NCBI RefSeq assembly: GCF_934560975.1
Contig: NZ_CAKTFO010000013.1
Coordinates: 1-64,000, forward strand
DNA: 64,000 nucleotides
DNA from: an uncultured Sphingomonas sp.
GTDB taxonomy: Bacteria > Pseudomonadota > Alphaproteobacteria > Sphingomonadales > Sphingomonadaceae
Direction of reading: 5' to 3'
Under the pieces are notes generated by a model. That model did not search any database. It saw only the letters and a list, made by a program, of their open reading frames with translations, and was not told where the DNA came from. This document shows positions 17,230 through 29,660 of this stretch, piece after piece (positions within the stretch are counted from its first letter, which is position 1; each line of letters opens with the position of its first letter). A program made the position numbers and the translations under genes.

Positions 17230-19554
17230 GTGGGACTTCAGGTGACTTCAATTGGCATGAACTTGGCGCCGCCGACCTATTGGTCGACCGGCGAACCCTT
17301 TATCGACCGGGTGAAGACGGGTGGCGAGTGGCGGCCCGGCAGCGGTCAGTCGACGGTGACGACGGACAAGAATGGCGATCCGCTGGGCATCCCATCGGGA
17401 ACGCAGTCCATCTACAAGATGGTAGCGATCGATCCGGCGGGAGAGGCGCCGATCGATACCTATGTGGTGACATGGCAGGGCAAAGGCACGTTTTCGTTGC
17501 CCGGCACCAAGATCCTGAGCCAGGATGACAACCGGCTGACCTTCCAGGTCACCGATCCGGACGCGGTCAGCGTGCAGCTGAAGTTAACCGGCCTGAACAA
17601 GAGCGATCCGGTACACGACGTGCATCTGGTGCGCACGGACCAGGTCGACCTGTTCAACGCAGGCGAGATCTTCAACCCCGCCTTTGTGGAAAAGGCGAGC
17701 GGGTGGGATGTGCTGCGGTTCAAGGACTGGGCCAACATTGATGGGAATCCCAGCGTCAGCTGGGCCGACCGCGCGCAACTGACGGACTCGTCCTGGTCCA
17801 CGATCGTGAACAAGGATGGCGTGCCGTTGGAAGCGATGGTGCAGTTGTCCAACGAGAGCGGCGCCGACATGTGGTGGAACGTCGCCGCCAAGGCGGACGA
17901 CACCTATGTGAAGAACGCGCTGACCTATATTCGCGACCATCTCGATCCTGGCATTACGCTGCACGTCGAGTATGGCAACGAGGTCTGGAACGGCGATTAC
18001 GGCGGCACGGCTTATGCCAATGACAGGGCCAAGGCGCTGTGGGGCAAGGATGCGGACGGCGACGGCAAGACCGACGGCATCCATGCCGGCAACCTGATCT
18101 TCAACGGCTATCGTTCGGCGCAGGTCGCCAAGATCGTCGATCAGGTGTTCGGTTCATCCAGCGAAACACGGGTCGACATGGTGCTGGGCGGCCAGCTCGG
18201 CAATGACGGCGTGCTGAACGTCGAGCAGCAGGGCGTGCAAAAGGCCGGCGGCACCGTGGCAGGGCTGTTCGACAGCTATGCCGTGACCACCTATTTCGGA
18301 GGTGAGTTGTCGGTTTCCGGCCGTGATGCGAGCGACCAGGCCAAGGTTCTGCAATGGGCCCGTGGCGGCAAGGCCGGCATGGATGCCGCGTTCAAGGAAC
18401 TGCAATATGGCGGATCGCTGGACAGCGATTCCAGCCTGACCAAGCAATTGGCCAAGTTCAAGAGCGCGGAGGCTATCGCCGAAAAGGCGGGCGTCCACCT
18501 CGTCGCCTATGAAGGCGGCGCGCACCTGACCGCCGCTGCCTTTCCGTCCAGCGTGCGGGGCGAGGTCGTCGACTTCTTCGCGCGGTTGATGAACGATCCG
18601 CGCATGGAGCAGCTCTATGCCAAGATGGCGGACGGCTTCGCGGCGGCCGGCGGAACCAGCCTGGTGAACTATAACGACATAGGGCAGGCGGCCACCTACG
18701 GTTATTGGGGTGTGCTCGACAATGTCTACGACACCAGCAGTCCGCGCTACGATGCCTTGCGGGATTCACTGGATGCTTCGCACAAGGTGATCAACGGTAC
18801 GTCCGGCAATAACGTGCTGACCGCCACCAGGGCCAGCGACACGATCCAGGGCGGCGCCGGCAACGACGATATCACGGGGTCGTCGGGATCGAGGGACAGC
18901 CACGGCAATCTCGTCGAGCAGGATTATTACTATGGCGGCACGGGATCGGACACGATCAAGGGTGGGTCGGGCGACGACCACATCTTCGGCAACAGCGTGA
19001 CATCAGCCACAGGTGCTGCGGACGGCAACGACCGGCTGAACGGCAATGGCGGCGACGATTACATCCAGGGCAATGCCGGCAGCGACACGATCCAGGGCGG
19101 CGCCGGCAATGATCGCCTGTTCGGCGGAATGGACAGCGACAGCGTCATGGGCGGCACGGGTCGGGACACGATCGTGGGTGGCCAAGGCCGCGATCTGCTG
19201 ACCGGCAATTCGGAGGCCGACCTGTTCGTTTTTTCGGACGACAGTTCGGTTTATACCAGGAGTGGCAGCGGCGCCTACCTGGGCGATGTGGTCGCGGATT
19301 TCGCCAACGGCGTGGACCATGTCGCGCTCGGCTTCGACGTCAGCAAGGTGCTGCACGGCACCGCTTCGTCCGCCGCCGATGCCGCTGCCACGGCGACGCA
19401 TCTGCTGACGGAAGGGGGAACCGGCGTTGCGGCGATCTCGGTCGGCAGCGATACCTACCTCTTCTACGATGGCGCGGGCGCGGGCGCGGCCGACTCCAGC
19501 ATTGCGTTCCGCAACGTGAATACGAACGCGTTCGACACGAGCGACTTCGTGTAA
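17230..19554 (+). CDS. Large RTX-type secreted protein with glycosidase-like N-terminal domain
   Basis: A ~774-residue protein. Residues ~1-510 form a globular region with VEYGNEVWNG (Glu247, Glu251), a motif seen in uncharacterised TIM-barrel, glycoside-hydrolase-like proteins of proteobacteria. Residues ~520-660 hold many GGxGxDxx nonapeptides (GGAGNDDI, GGTGSDTIKGG, GGAGNDRLFGG) that bind calcium outside the cell. The C-terminal end FDTSDFV resembles a type I secretion signal. No signal peptide is present, as expected for that route. No exporter genes lie nearby. The GTG at 17230 is the longest start; GTG 17242 and ATG 17257 are alternatives. It follows an AT-rich 260-base leader without other genes. 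Confidence 0.8.
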   Translation: MGLQVTSIGMNLAPPTYWSTGEPFIDRVKTGGEWRPGSGQSTVTTDKNGDPLGIPSGTQSIYKMVAIDPAGEAPIDTYVVTWQGKGTFSLPGTKILSQDDNRLTFQVTDPDAVSVQLKLTGLNKSDPVHDVHLVRTDQVDLFNAGEIFNPAFVEKASGWDVLRFKDWANIDGNPSVSWADRAQLTDSSWSTIVNKDGVPLEAMVQLSNESGADMWWNVAAKADDTYVKNALTYIRDHLDPGITLHVEYGNEVWNGDYGGTAYANDRAKALWGKDADGDGKTDGIHAGNLIFNGYRSAQVAKIVDQVFGSSSETRVDMVLGGQLGNDGVLNVEQQGVQKAGGTVAGLFDSYAVTTYFGGELSVSGRDASDQAKVLQWARGGKAGMDAAFKELQYGGSLDSDSSLTKQLAKFKSAEAIAEKAGVHLVAYEGGAHLTAAAFPSSVRGEVVDFFARLMNDPRMEQLYAKMADGFAAAGGTSLVNYNDIGQAATYGYWGVLDNVYDTSSPRYDALRDSLDASHKVINGTSGNNVLTATRASDTIQGGAGNDDITGSSGSRDSHGNLVEQDYYYGGTGSDTIKGGSGDDHIFGNSVTSATGAADGNDRLNGNGGDDYIQGNAGSDTIQGGAGNDRLFGGMDSDSVMGGTGRDTIVGGQGRDLLTGNSEADLFVFSDDSSVYTRSGSGAYLGDVVADFANGVDHVALGFDVSKVLHGTASSAADAAATATHLLTEGGTGVAAISVGSDTYLFYDGAGAGAADSSIAFRNVNTNAFDTSDFV

Positions 19555-19622
19555 GGCCCGAGACGAGCACGTCGCACCTCGCTTTATCGGGGGCGTTTGC
19601 CTTATGCGGGTCTGGATTACGG

Positions 19623-22600
19623 ATGTGCAGCGAGGCAGGCGCCCCTTTGGAGACAGTGACGGTCGAGCGGAGCGCCAGGCGAAGGGCGATGCGGGTGATG
19701 GGCGGCGTGGCGGCCCTGATCCTGATTGGCCTGTTTGCCGGCTGGATCGAGCGGCGGCGGCTGGCGACCGGCCTTGTCGATCGCTACCTTGCCCAAGCGG
19801 GTGTGTCGGCCCGCTATCGCATCACCGGGCTGGGTCCGTGGACGCAGCGGATCGAGGGCGTTCGCCTGGGCGATTCCCGTCGGCCTGACCTGGTCGCCAG
19901 GGTGGTGGAGCTGCGCTGGTCCTATGGCTGGCGCAGGCCGAAACTGGCTGCCATTGCGGTGGATGGCGTCCGCATGTCGGCAACATGGAGGGACGGACGG
20001 CTGTCGCTCGGCGCGGTCGACCGGCTGCTGCCGCGATCTTCCACCCGCGGGCCGGTCATGCCTGACTTCGACCTGGCGGCGCGCGACGCGTCCATGACCA
20101 TCGACACGCCTTATGGCAGGATCATCGCCGCGCTGGCGGGGTCGGGCAACCTTGCTCGTAGCTTTCGCGGGCGGGTGTCGGTGGAGGGGCATAAGCTGGA
20201 AGCGGCGGGGTGCGGCGTTCCGCATCTGGCCGCGCGATGGGCGGTGCGGACGGCGGCCGGCGCGCCGACCTTGCACGGGCCGATTGCGGTGGCCGGCCTG
20301 TCCTGTCCCGCGCGCGACCTGCGGATCGGGCTGGCGCAGCTTCGGGCGGAGGTGACGCTGTCGCCGACCCTTGATGAAGGACAGGGGCGTCTGACTGTGG
20401 CGAGCGTATCGGGCGGAACCGGGCGCGTCCATGTGCAGGAACTAGGGGGCGATCTGTCCGTCCAGGGCACGGCGCGCGACCTGCGCGGCGCGGCCATGCT
20501 GACGGCGGCGGGAATTGCGACACCGGTGGCCCGCACAGCGAATGCGCGGCTGAACGCCTCCTTCCGCCTGCGCGACGGTGCCCAGGCGCTTGCCGGCGAT
20601 CTCCGGCTGCGTGCCCTTGCCTTTCGCCACGATGTGGTGGCGGCTGTTGCGGATGCGGGGCAGGGCACCGCGGGCACGCCGCTGGAGCCGATCGCCGCGC
20701 GGGTCGGCGGGGGCCTGTCGTCCATCCTGGCGTCGTCCGATGCGGCGGCGCGGTTCAGCCTCAGCAACGACGGCGATACGCAGCGCCTCCATCTCGATCA
20801 CGCACGGATGCGATCGCGGCGCGGCGACATGGTCGACGTGGACGGGCAAGCGTCGATGCTGTCCGACCGGGGCTGGCGGATCGAGGGCTCCGTGGGCGGT
20901 GGGACCGTGCCCGCCATCCGGCTTGTGGCTACCCAGGCTGCGGATCGCGCGCCGATCACCGCGACGATCGGCATGAGCCCTTATGCCGCCGGTGGCGCGC
21001 GTCTGGCGCTTGAGCCGGTGCGGGTCGTAGCGCAGGGGGCGGCAATCCGGTTTGCGACCGCTGCCACGATCGACGGACCGCTCGCCTCCGGGCGGATCGA
21101 GGGATTGACGTTGCCGATCGTGGGCGCGCTCGACCGATCCGGCGGCTTCCATGTGGGGCAGGGATGCAGTCGCATTGCCTTCCGCCGCGTCGCCTTGTCC
21201 GGGGTGGAACTCGATCCCGCGCGATTGTCGCTGTGCGGCGCGCCTTTGGTAACACGGGGCAGGGATGGCACGATCCGTGTCGCCGCCGCGATCGACGGGC
21301 TTGCCCTGCATGGGCGGACCGGCACCACGCCGCTGACCGTGCAGGCCGCAAAGTTCCGGCTGACCGGCACGAAGCGGCTGGCGGGCGAGGGGCTGGCGGT
21401 GCGGCTGGGCGAGGATGCGGACCCAACCCGGCTGACGATCGGACGGCTCGCCGGCCGCTTCGACGCGGGCGGGATCGGCGGGAACTTTGTGGACTTGGCG
21501 GGATCAATCCGCAACGTGCCGCTGCTGCTGTCCGGCGCGAAAGGAACGTGGCAGGTGGCCGACGGTGCGTTGCGGCTAGACGGCCAGGTCGGCCTCTCCG
21601 ATCGGGCCACCGCACCCCGCTTCCGTCCGCTCACCTCCGGCAATGTCGCGCTCACGCTGCGGAACGGGCGCATTCACGGGACGGCGCGCCTGGACGAGCC
21701 GCGCAGCGCGCAGGCGGTCGCCACCGTCACGCTGACCCACGATCTCACGAACGGCACCGGCGGGGCGCGGATCGACGTGCCCGGCATCACCTTCGTGCGC
21801 GGCGGGCTCCAGCCGGAGATGCTGACGCCGTTGACCTTGGGCGTCGTGGCGAACGTCAGCGGCACGGTGACGGGACAGGGCAGGATCGACTGGTCGCCGG
21901 CCGGCGTGACCAGCAGCGGGGAGTTCGGGACGGAGCGCATCGACCTGGCGGCGGCGTTCGGGCCGGTTACGGGGCTTTCCACCCGCATCCGCTTCACCGA
22001 CCTGCTCGGCCTTGCCTCCGCCCCGCACCAGGAAGCCCGCATCGCCGAGATCAATCCCGGCGTGCCCGTCACCAACGGCGTCGCGCATTACCAGCTGCTC
22101 GGCAACGCCAAGGTCGGGGTGGAGGATGCCGCATGGCCGTTCGCGGCCGGCACCCTGTCGCTGGACCCGACCCGGCTGGAATTCGGACAGGAGGCGGAGC
22201 GGCGGCTGACATTCCGGATCGACCAGCTGGATGCCGCCGCCTTCGTCCAGCAGCTGGATTTCCCAAATATCGCCGCCACCGGTACGTTCGGCGGCGTCCT
22301 GCCGATGATCTTCGATGCGCAGGGCGGGCGGATCGAGCAGGGCTGGCTGCGGTCGCGCGGCGGCGGCACGCTGGCCTATGTGGGCGAGTTGTCGAACGCC
22401 GACATCGGCATGACCGGCAAGCTCGCCTTCGATGCGCTGAAGGCGATCCGTTACTCCACGCTGGATATCGCGCTGGACGGGCGGCTGGACGGCGAGATCG
22501 TCAGCCGGGTGCGGTTCGAAGGCGTACGCGAGCCCACCGGCGACCAGTCGCTGATGGCACGCCTGATCCGCAACCTGCCGTTCCGCTTCAACATCCAGGT

Positions 22601-22718
22601 GCGCGCGCCGTTTCGCGGGCTGATCGGGTCGGCGCGCAGCTACATCAACCCGGCGCTGCTGCTGCAATCCGGGCAACCGCCGGCGGTTCAGGCTGACGAC
22701 AGCCGGCCAGTGCGATAA
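19623..22718 (+). CDS. ydbH: YdbH-family intermembrane lipid-transport protein
   Basis: A ~1031-residue AsmA-like protein. One N-terminal membrane anchor (MGGVAALILIGLFAGWI, residues ~25-42) precedes ~950 residues of beta-rich repeats. It ends in the conserved C-terminal block with PFRFNIQVRAPFRGLIGSAR. YdbH proteins form a hydrophobic groove spanning the periplasm that carries phospholipids from inner to outer membrane, with YnbE and YdbL. Both partner genes follow directly, which makes the assignment strong. The start is uncertain: ATG 19623 lacks a good Shine-Dalgarno, and starts within the next 25 codons are possible without losing the anchor. Confidence 0.87.
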   Translation: MCSEAGAPLETVTVERSARRRAMRVMGGVAALILIGLFAGWIERRRLATGLVDRYLAQAGVSARYRITGLGPWTQRIEGVRLGDSRRPDLVARVVELRWSYGWRRPKLAAIAVDGVRMSATWRDGRLSLGAVDRLLPRSSTRGPVMPDFDLAARDASMTIDTPYGRIIAALAGSGNLARSFRGRVSVEGHKLEAAGCGVPHLAARWAVRTAAGAPTLHGPIAVAGLSCPARDLRIGLAQLRAEVTLSPTLDEGQGRLTVASVSGGTGRVHVQELGGDLSVQGTARDLRGAAMLTAAGIATPVARTANARLNASFRLRDGAQALAGDLRLRALAFRHDVVAAVADAGQGTAGTPLEPIAARVGGGLSSILASSDAAARFSLSNDGDTQRLHLDHARMRSRRGDMVDVDGQASMLSDRGWRIEGSVGGGTVPAIRLVATQAADRAPITATIGMSPYAAGGARLALEPVRVVAQGAAIRFATAATIDGPLASGRIEGLTLPIVGALDRSGGFHVGQGCSRIAFRRVALSGVELDPARLSLCGAPLVTRGRDGTIRVAAAIDGLALHGRTGTTPLTVQAAKFRLTGTKRLAGEGLAVRLGEDADPTRLTIGRLAGRFDAGGIGGNFVDLAGSIRNVPLLLSGAKGTWQVADGALRLDGQVGLSDRATAPRFRPLTSGNVALTLRNGRIHGTARLDEPRSAQAVATVTLTHDLTNGTGGARIDVPGITFVRGGLQPEMLTPLTLGVVANVSGTVTGQGRIDWSPAGVTSSGEFGTERIDLAAAFGPVTGLSTRIRFTDLLGLASAPHQEARIAEINPGVPVTNGVAHYQLLGNAKVGVEDAAWPFAAGTLSLDPTRLEFGQEAERRLTFRIDQLDAAAFVQQLDFPNIAATGTFGGVLPMIFDAQGGRIEQGWLRSRGGGTLAYVGELSNADIGMTGKLAFDALKAIRYSTLDIALDGRLDGEIVSRVRFEGVREPTGDQSLMARLIRNLPFRFNIQVRAPFRGLIGSARSYINPALLLQSGQPPAVQADDSRPVR

Positions 22719-22729
22719 GGAGACATTGG

Positions 22730-22951
22730 TTGACGATGACCCGTTGGGATGCGAGCCGATGGACCATGATCCGACTGACGCTTTCGCCGATGCTGCTACC
22801 TTTGTGCCTGGGCGCGTGCGTGACCGTGCGGGCGCCGGACAAGCCGATCGAGATCAACCTCAACATCAACGTCAAGCAGGAGGTCGTCGTCAGCCTGAAG
22901 AAGGATGCCGAGGACTTCATCACCAACAATCCGGATCTGTTTCCCAAATGA
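22730..22951 (+). CDS. ynbE: YnbE-like lipoprotein
   Basis: A small lipoprotein partner of YdbH. The lipobox LCLGAC lies after a hydrophobic stretch, and the mature part reads CVTVRAPDKPIEINLNINV followed by KQEVVVSLKKDAEDFI, the typical YnbE core. It is expected to sit in the outer membrane and stack onto the YdbH C-terminus. The TTG at 22730 has AAGGAG seven bases upstream, while an ATG six bases later has worse spacing. A later ATG at 22766 would give a more normal signal length. The stop overlaps ydbL as ATGA. Confidence 0.85.
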   Translation: MTMTRWDASRWTMIRLTLSPMLLPLCLGACVTVRAPDKPIEINLNINVKQEVVVSLKKDAEDFITNNPDLFPK

Positions 22952-23331
22952 GCAACCTCCTCCGCATCTTCCTGTCCGCCGCCGCCGGTCTGGCGCTGCT
23001 GGCGTCCGCCCCCGCTTATGCGCAGATGGATGGCGAGGTGGAGGGGGCGATGACCGCCGGCGCCGTGGGCGAGCAGGCCGACGGCTATCTCGGCTTCGTC
23101 CGCGCGCCATCGTCCACGCTGAAGGCGAAGGTCGACGCGATCAACATCAAGCGGCGCGAAGGCTATACCCGCATCGCCCAGTCCAAGAACGTACCGATCG
23201 AGGCGTTCGCCGCGTCCATCGGCTGCAAGACGCTGGGATCGTTGCAATCGGGTCGCGCCTATAGCGTGGCGCGCGGGGCGTGGGCGGTGAAGTCCGGCGC
23301 GCCGATCGCCTTGCCCGACCAGTGCGGCTGA
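22948..23331 (+). CDS. ydbL: YdbL family protein (DUF1318)
   Basis: A 127-residue exported protein with signal peptide MSNLLRIFLSAAAGLALLAS ending near ASAPAYAQ. The mature domain carries the DUF1318 pattern: EGAMTAGAVGEQADGYLGFV, KAKVDAINIKRREGYTRIAQ and, near the end, the Cys-containing GCKTLGSL. YdbL is the periplasmic helper of the YdbH-YnbE bridge. The ATG overlaps the ynbE stop. The three genes form one operon in the same order as in enterobacteria. Confidence 0.88.
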   Translation: MSNLLRIFLSAAAGLALLASAPAYAQMDGEVEGAMTAGAVGEQADGYLGFVRAPSSTLKAKVDAINIKRREGYTRIAQSKNVPIEAFAASIGCKTLGSLQSGRAYSVARGAWAVKSGAPIALPDQCG

Positions 23332-23423
23332 CGCACTGACCCGCCCGCACCTCTGACCGCCCGATCGACATGGATCATCCCGGAAGCGGTTGACCGGAAG
23401 CGCGCGGGCGGGAAGATGGGCCA

Positions 23424-27010
<3,587 letters not shown>

Positions 27011-27011
<1 letters not shown>

Positions 27012-27670
27012 TGCTGGTCCTGTCCGGCATCGTCGTGATCGTCGCGGGGTTCCTGCTCCGCTTCAATCCTTTGCTGGTGGTGGCGGTGTCGGCGGCGGTG
27101 ACGGGCGTAGCGGCCGGGCTCCATCCCCTGGCGATCCTGGCCGCGTTCGGCAAGGCGTTCAACGACAGCCGCTACGTTACCGCCATCTACATCGTCCTGC
27201 CGGTGATCGGATTGCTGGAACGCCACGGCTTGCAGGAACGCGCGCGCGACCTGATCGGGCGGCTGCGCGGGGCAACCGCCGGGCGGTTGCTGATCGGCTA
27301 CCTGCTGTTTCGCCAATTGAGCGCCGCATTGGGCCTCCACTCGGTAGCGGGGCATCCCCAAACCGTCCGCCCGCTAGTGGCCCCGATGGCGGAGGCGGCG
27401 GCGGACGCGCAGGCACCCGGTCGCGATCCCACCGACCAGCGTGTGTCCGCCATGGCGGCGGCGACCGACAATGTCGGCGTGTTCTTCGGTGAGGACATCT
27501 TTATCGCCATCGGATCGATCCTGCTGATGAAGGGCGTGCTGGACGGTTACGGCATTTCGATCGAACCGCTGCATCTGTCGGTGTGGGCGATTCCGACCGC
27601 GATCGCCGCATTCCTGATCCACGGCGGGCGGCTGCTGCTGCTCGATCGCCGGCTGCGGGCAGGGCGATGA
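27011..27670 (+). CDS. DUF969 membrane protein, putative transporter subunit
   Basis: A 219-residue protein with about five hydrophobic segments. It matches the DUF969 pattern: FNPLLVVAVSAAVTG, the KAFNDSRY segment, PVIGLLERHGL, the polar AAATDNVGVFFGEDIFIA and GSILLMKGVL. In other bacteria DUF969 is nearly always paired with DUF979 and often sits beside pyroglutamyl-peptidase or 5-oxoproline genes. This supports a transport role, but none has been shown here. Its ATG overlaps the 5-oxoprolinase stop (TGATG), and its own stop overlaps DUF979. Confidence 0.85.
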
Positions 27671-28608
27671 TCGGGGTCGGGGCCATCTATGCCGTTGCGG
27701 GGCTGGTGTTCCTGGCCTTTGCGTGGGGGAGCCTGCGCGATCGAGGGCATGGCAAAAGGTGGGGCACGACCGCCTTTTACGGGCTGATCGCGCTGAGCTT
27801 CTTCGCGGGCGACCGATTGGGCGACATCGGCAATGGCGTGCTGGTGCTCGCTTTGGTGGCGATTGCGGGGACGGGCGCGATGAGGCGCGGGTCGGCGGAG
27901 AGCGCACCGCTGGAGAACCGCCGTCGGGGTGCGGCGCTTCATGGCGACAGGCTGTTCCTGCTGGCGCTGGTCATTCCCGCGACCGCGCTCGGCGGCACCT
28001 TGCTGTTCAAGCAAGTGCCCGCTCTGGTCGATCCCAGGCAGGCGACCTTGGTGGCGTTGGCGCTGGGCGTACTGGTGGCGCTGGCGATCGGATGCGTCTG
28101 GCTGCGTGCGCACATATCCACCCCTTTCGAGCAAGGCCGCCGGCTGATGGACGGCGTGGGCTGGGCGGCGGCGCTGCCGCAGATGCTGGCCGCGCTGGGC
28201 GCCGTGTTCGCGCTGGCGGGCGTGGGAGACGTGGTGGGCGGCCTGATCACCCATGCGATACCGGAGGGAAGCCTGTTCGGTGCGGTGATTGCCTATGCGC
28301 TGGGCATGGCCTTCTTCACCATGGTGATGGGCAATGCCTTTGCGGCCTTTCCGGTCATGGCATCCGCGATCGGCATCCCGCTGCTGGTGCGACATTATGG
28401 CGGCAATCCCGCCACGATCGCCGCAATCGGGATGCTGGCGGGCTTTTGCGGGACGCTGCTGACGCCGATGGCGGCCAATTTCAACCTCGTGCCCGCCGCT
28501 TTGCTGGAGCTGCGCGACCGCAACGCCGTGATCCGGCAGCAGATCGGCACCGCCGTGCCGCTGCTGGGGATCAACATCCTCCTCATCTATTTCCTGGGGT
28601 TCCGATGA
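27667..28608 (+). CDS. DUF979 membrane protein, putative transporter subunit
   Basis: A 313-residue polytopic protein with about nine hydrophobic segments. It has the DUF979 hallmarks VGDVVGGLITHAIPEG, MVMGNAFAAFPVMA and GFCGTLLTPMAANFNLVPAALLEL. Together with DUF969 it likely forms a two-subunit carrier. The operon position after 5-oxoprolinase makes 5-oxoproline or a pyroglutamyl compound the natural candidate substrate, which is an inference. The ATG overlaps the DUF969 stop by ATGA, and the same overlap links it to DUF2891. Confidence 0.86.
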   Translation: MIGVGAIYAVAGLVFLAFAWGSLRDRGHGKRWGTTAFYGLIALSFFAGDRLGDIGNGVLVLALVAIAGTGAMRRGSAESAPLENRRRGAALHGDRLFLLALVIPATALGGTLLFKQVPALVDPRQATLVALALGVLVALAIGCVWLRAHISTPFEQGRRLMDGVGWAAALPQMLAALGAVFALAGVGDVVGGLITHAIPEGSLFGAVIAYALGMAFFTMVMGNAFAAFPVMASAIGIPLLVRHYGGNPATIAAIGMLAGFCGTLLTPMAANFNLVPAALLELRDRNAVIRQQIGTAVPLLGINILLIYFLGFR

Positions 28609-29606
28609 GCCGATTGACGCCGGACATGGCCGGCAGCTTCGCCCGCCTGACGCTGAGCCATCTGGAGCGGCAATGGCCTTACAAACTGGACCATATCATG
28701 GCCGGGCCGGAGGATGTGGCCGCGCCGATCGATCTGCACCCGATCTTTCACGGCAGTTTCGATTGGCATAGCTGCGTTCACGGCTGGTGGCAGGTGATGC
28801 GGCTGCGGCGGCTGTTCCCCGATCTGCCGGAAGCGGCGGAGGTGGCGCGCCGGGCCGACCGCATGTTGGTGCCGGACAAGGTGGCCGGGGAGCTGGCCTA
28901 TCTGCAACGGCCGCTGAGCGGCGGGTTCGAGCGTCCCTATGGCTGGGCATGGCTGCTGGCGCTGCACGACGAGCTTGGCCGACACGGCGAGGGCTGGGGT
29001 GAGACGCTGGGGCCGTTGGCGCGCGCCTTCGCCCGCCGCTTCACCGATTATCTGCCGAAGCTGACCTATCCGATACGGGTCGGTACGCACTTCAACACCG
29101 CCTTTGCGCTGACGCTGGCGCATGGCTGGGCGAAACGCCATGACCCTGCGCTGGCGGCGTTGATCGAGCAAAGGGCACAGGACTGGTTCGGTCGGGATCG
29201 CGACTGCCAGGCGTGGGAGCCGGGTGGGGACGAGTTTCTTTCCTCCACGCTGAGTGAGGCCCTGTTGATGAGCCGCGTCCTCGCCCCGGACCGATTCTTA
29301 GAGTGGTTCGACGCGTTCCTGCCGCGATGCGCGGGGCGTGAGCCCGCCACCCTGTTCACGCCCGCGATCGTATCGGATCGCACCGATGGCAAGATCGCGC
29401 ATCTCGACGGCCTCAACCTGTCGCGGGCGTGGTGCTGGCGGTCCATCGCTGCGGCGCTGCCTGCAAGCCATCCGCTGATCCCGCAGGCACGCGAGGCGGC
29501 CGATCGCCACCTCGACGCCAGCCTCGGCCATCTCGACGACAATTACATGGGCAGCCACTGGCTGGCGACATTCGCCTTGCTGGCGCTGGAAAGTGACGGC
29601 GATTGA
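28605..29606 (+). CDS. DUF2891 family protein
   Basis: A 333-residue soluble protein. Conserved stretches are HPIFHGSFDWHSCVHGWW, RPYGWAWLLALHDEL, YPIRVGTHFNTAFAL, EPGGDEFLSSTLSEALLM and LDGLNLSRAWCWRSI. The many Trp, His and paired helices suggest an alpha/alpha barrel like those of sugar epimerases or glycosidases. No function is established for the family. It is translationally coupled to DUF979 and is the last gene of the 5-oxoprolinase operon, so it may act on the imported compound. No signal peptide is visible. Confidence 0.82.
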   Translation: MSRLTPDMAGSFARLTLSHLERQWPYKLDHIMAGPEDVAAPIDLHPIFHGSFDWHSCVHGWWQVMRLRRLFPDLPEAAEVARRADRMLVPDKVAGELAYLQRPLSGGFERPYGWAWLLALHDELGRHGEGWGETLGPLARAFARRFTDYLPKLTYPIRVGTHFNTAFALTLAHGWAKRHDPALAALIEQRAQDWFGRDRDCQAWEPGGDEFLSSTLSEALLMSRVLAPDRFLEWFDAFLPRCAGREPATLFTPAIVSDRTDGKIAHLDGLNLSRAWCWRSIAAALPASHPLIPQAREAADRHLDASLGHLDDNYMGSHWLATFALLALESDGD

Positions 29607-29660
29607 TCCGGCGCAAGGCGTGATCGCGCCGACGCCGCGATGATGCGCGCGGAGGTGCCG

